A stretch of 5,673 nucleotides of DNA from Lautropia sp. SCN 70-15 (GTDB lineage: Bacteria; Pseudomonadota; Gammaproteobacteria; Burkholderiales; Burkholderiaceae_E): assembly GCA_001724315.1 (NCBI GenBank), contig MEEC01000184.1:1-5673 (forward strand). Direction: 5' to 3'. Numbering within the stretch: the stretch's first letter is position 1; each line of letters begins with the position of its first letter. Both the position numbers and the translations under genes were made by a program. The notes under the pieces were generated by a model, which saw nothing but the letters and a program-made list of their open reading frames with translations, was not told the DNA's origin and did not search any database. Shown here one piece after another: positions 5,661 through 5,673 of this stretch.

Positions 5661-5673
5661 CTCAGTTTTGGCC

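Noticed and set aside
1..5673. CRISPR array, insertion sequence, tRNA/rRNA or defence system
   Set aside because: No regularly spaced repeats, transposase motifs, tRNA-like cloverleaf or defence-type domains are visible; all genes have ordinary metabolic, transport or regulatory signatures except the OmpA-like protein.

Overview
The window is GC-rich, gene-dense bacterial chromosome with short intergenic gaps and no stretch over 300 bases without a gene. The GC content, the protein style and the TAAAAT-type -10 boxes suggest a betaproteobacterium, probably Burkholderiales. That placement is inference from style, not a phylogenetic result. I see no tRNA, rRNA, CRISPR array, insertion sequence or phage gene.

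Left part (1-2161). On the minus strand, purU (formyltetrahydrofolate deformylase) is followed after 109 bp by the N-terminal 179 codons of hmgA (homogentisate 1,2-dioxygenase, tyrosine/phenylalanine catabolism), which runs off the left edge. Divergent from purU, on the plus strand, is a MarR-family regulator. The 114 bp between them holds a 19-bp inverted repeat that could be the regulator's operator.

Middle part (2187-5050). Three minus-strand genes form a tight operon in the order MFS transporter, SDR dehydrogenase, DMT/EamA transporter. The MFS and SDR genes overlap by the 4 bases ATGA, and the SDR and DMT genes are 9 bp apart. The SDR strongly resembles gluconate 5-dehydrogenase (IdnO type), so the cluster probably takes up and oxidises or reduces a sugar acid or related hydroxy acid, with a second transporter for the substrate, a product or a toxic intermediate. 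The substrate cannot be read from the sequence. The operon converges on marR across 25 bp.

Right part (5051-5673). Divergent from the operon, on the plus strand, is a 153-residue OmpA-like-domain protein. It has no signal peptide and lacks the usual ligand-binding Asp. Its promoter region has an extended -10 box inside nested palindromes. After its stop codon come a GC hairpin and a further promoter reading out of the window.

Most of the window is ordinary metabolism and transport. I found no convincing new multi-gene system. The points most worth a second look are the orphan OmpA-like protein with its palindromic promoter, and the two-transporter dehydrogenase operon.
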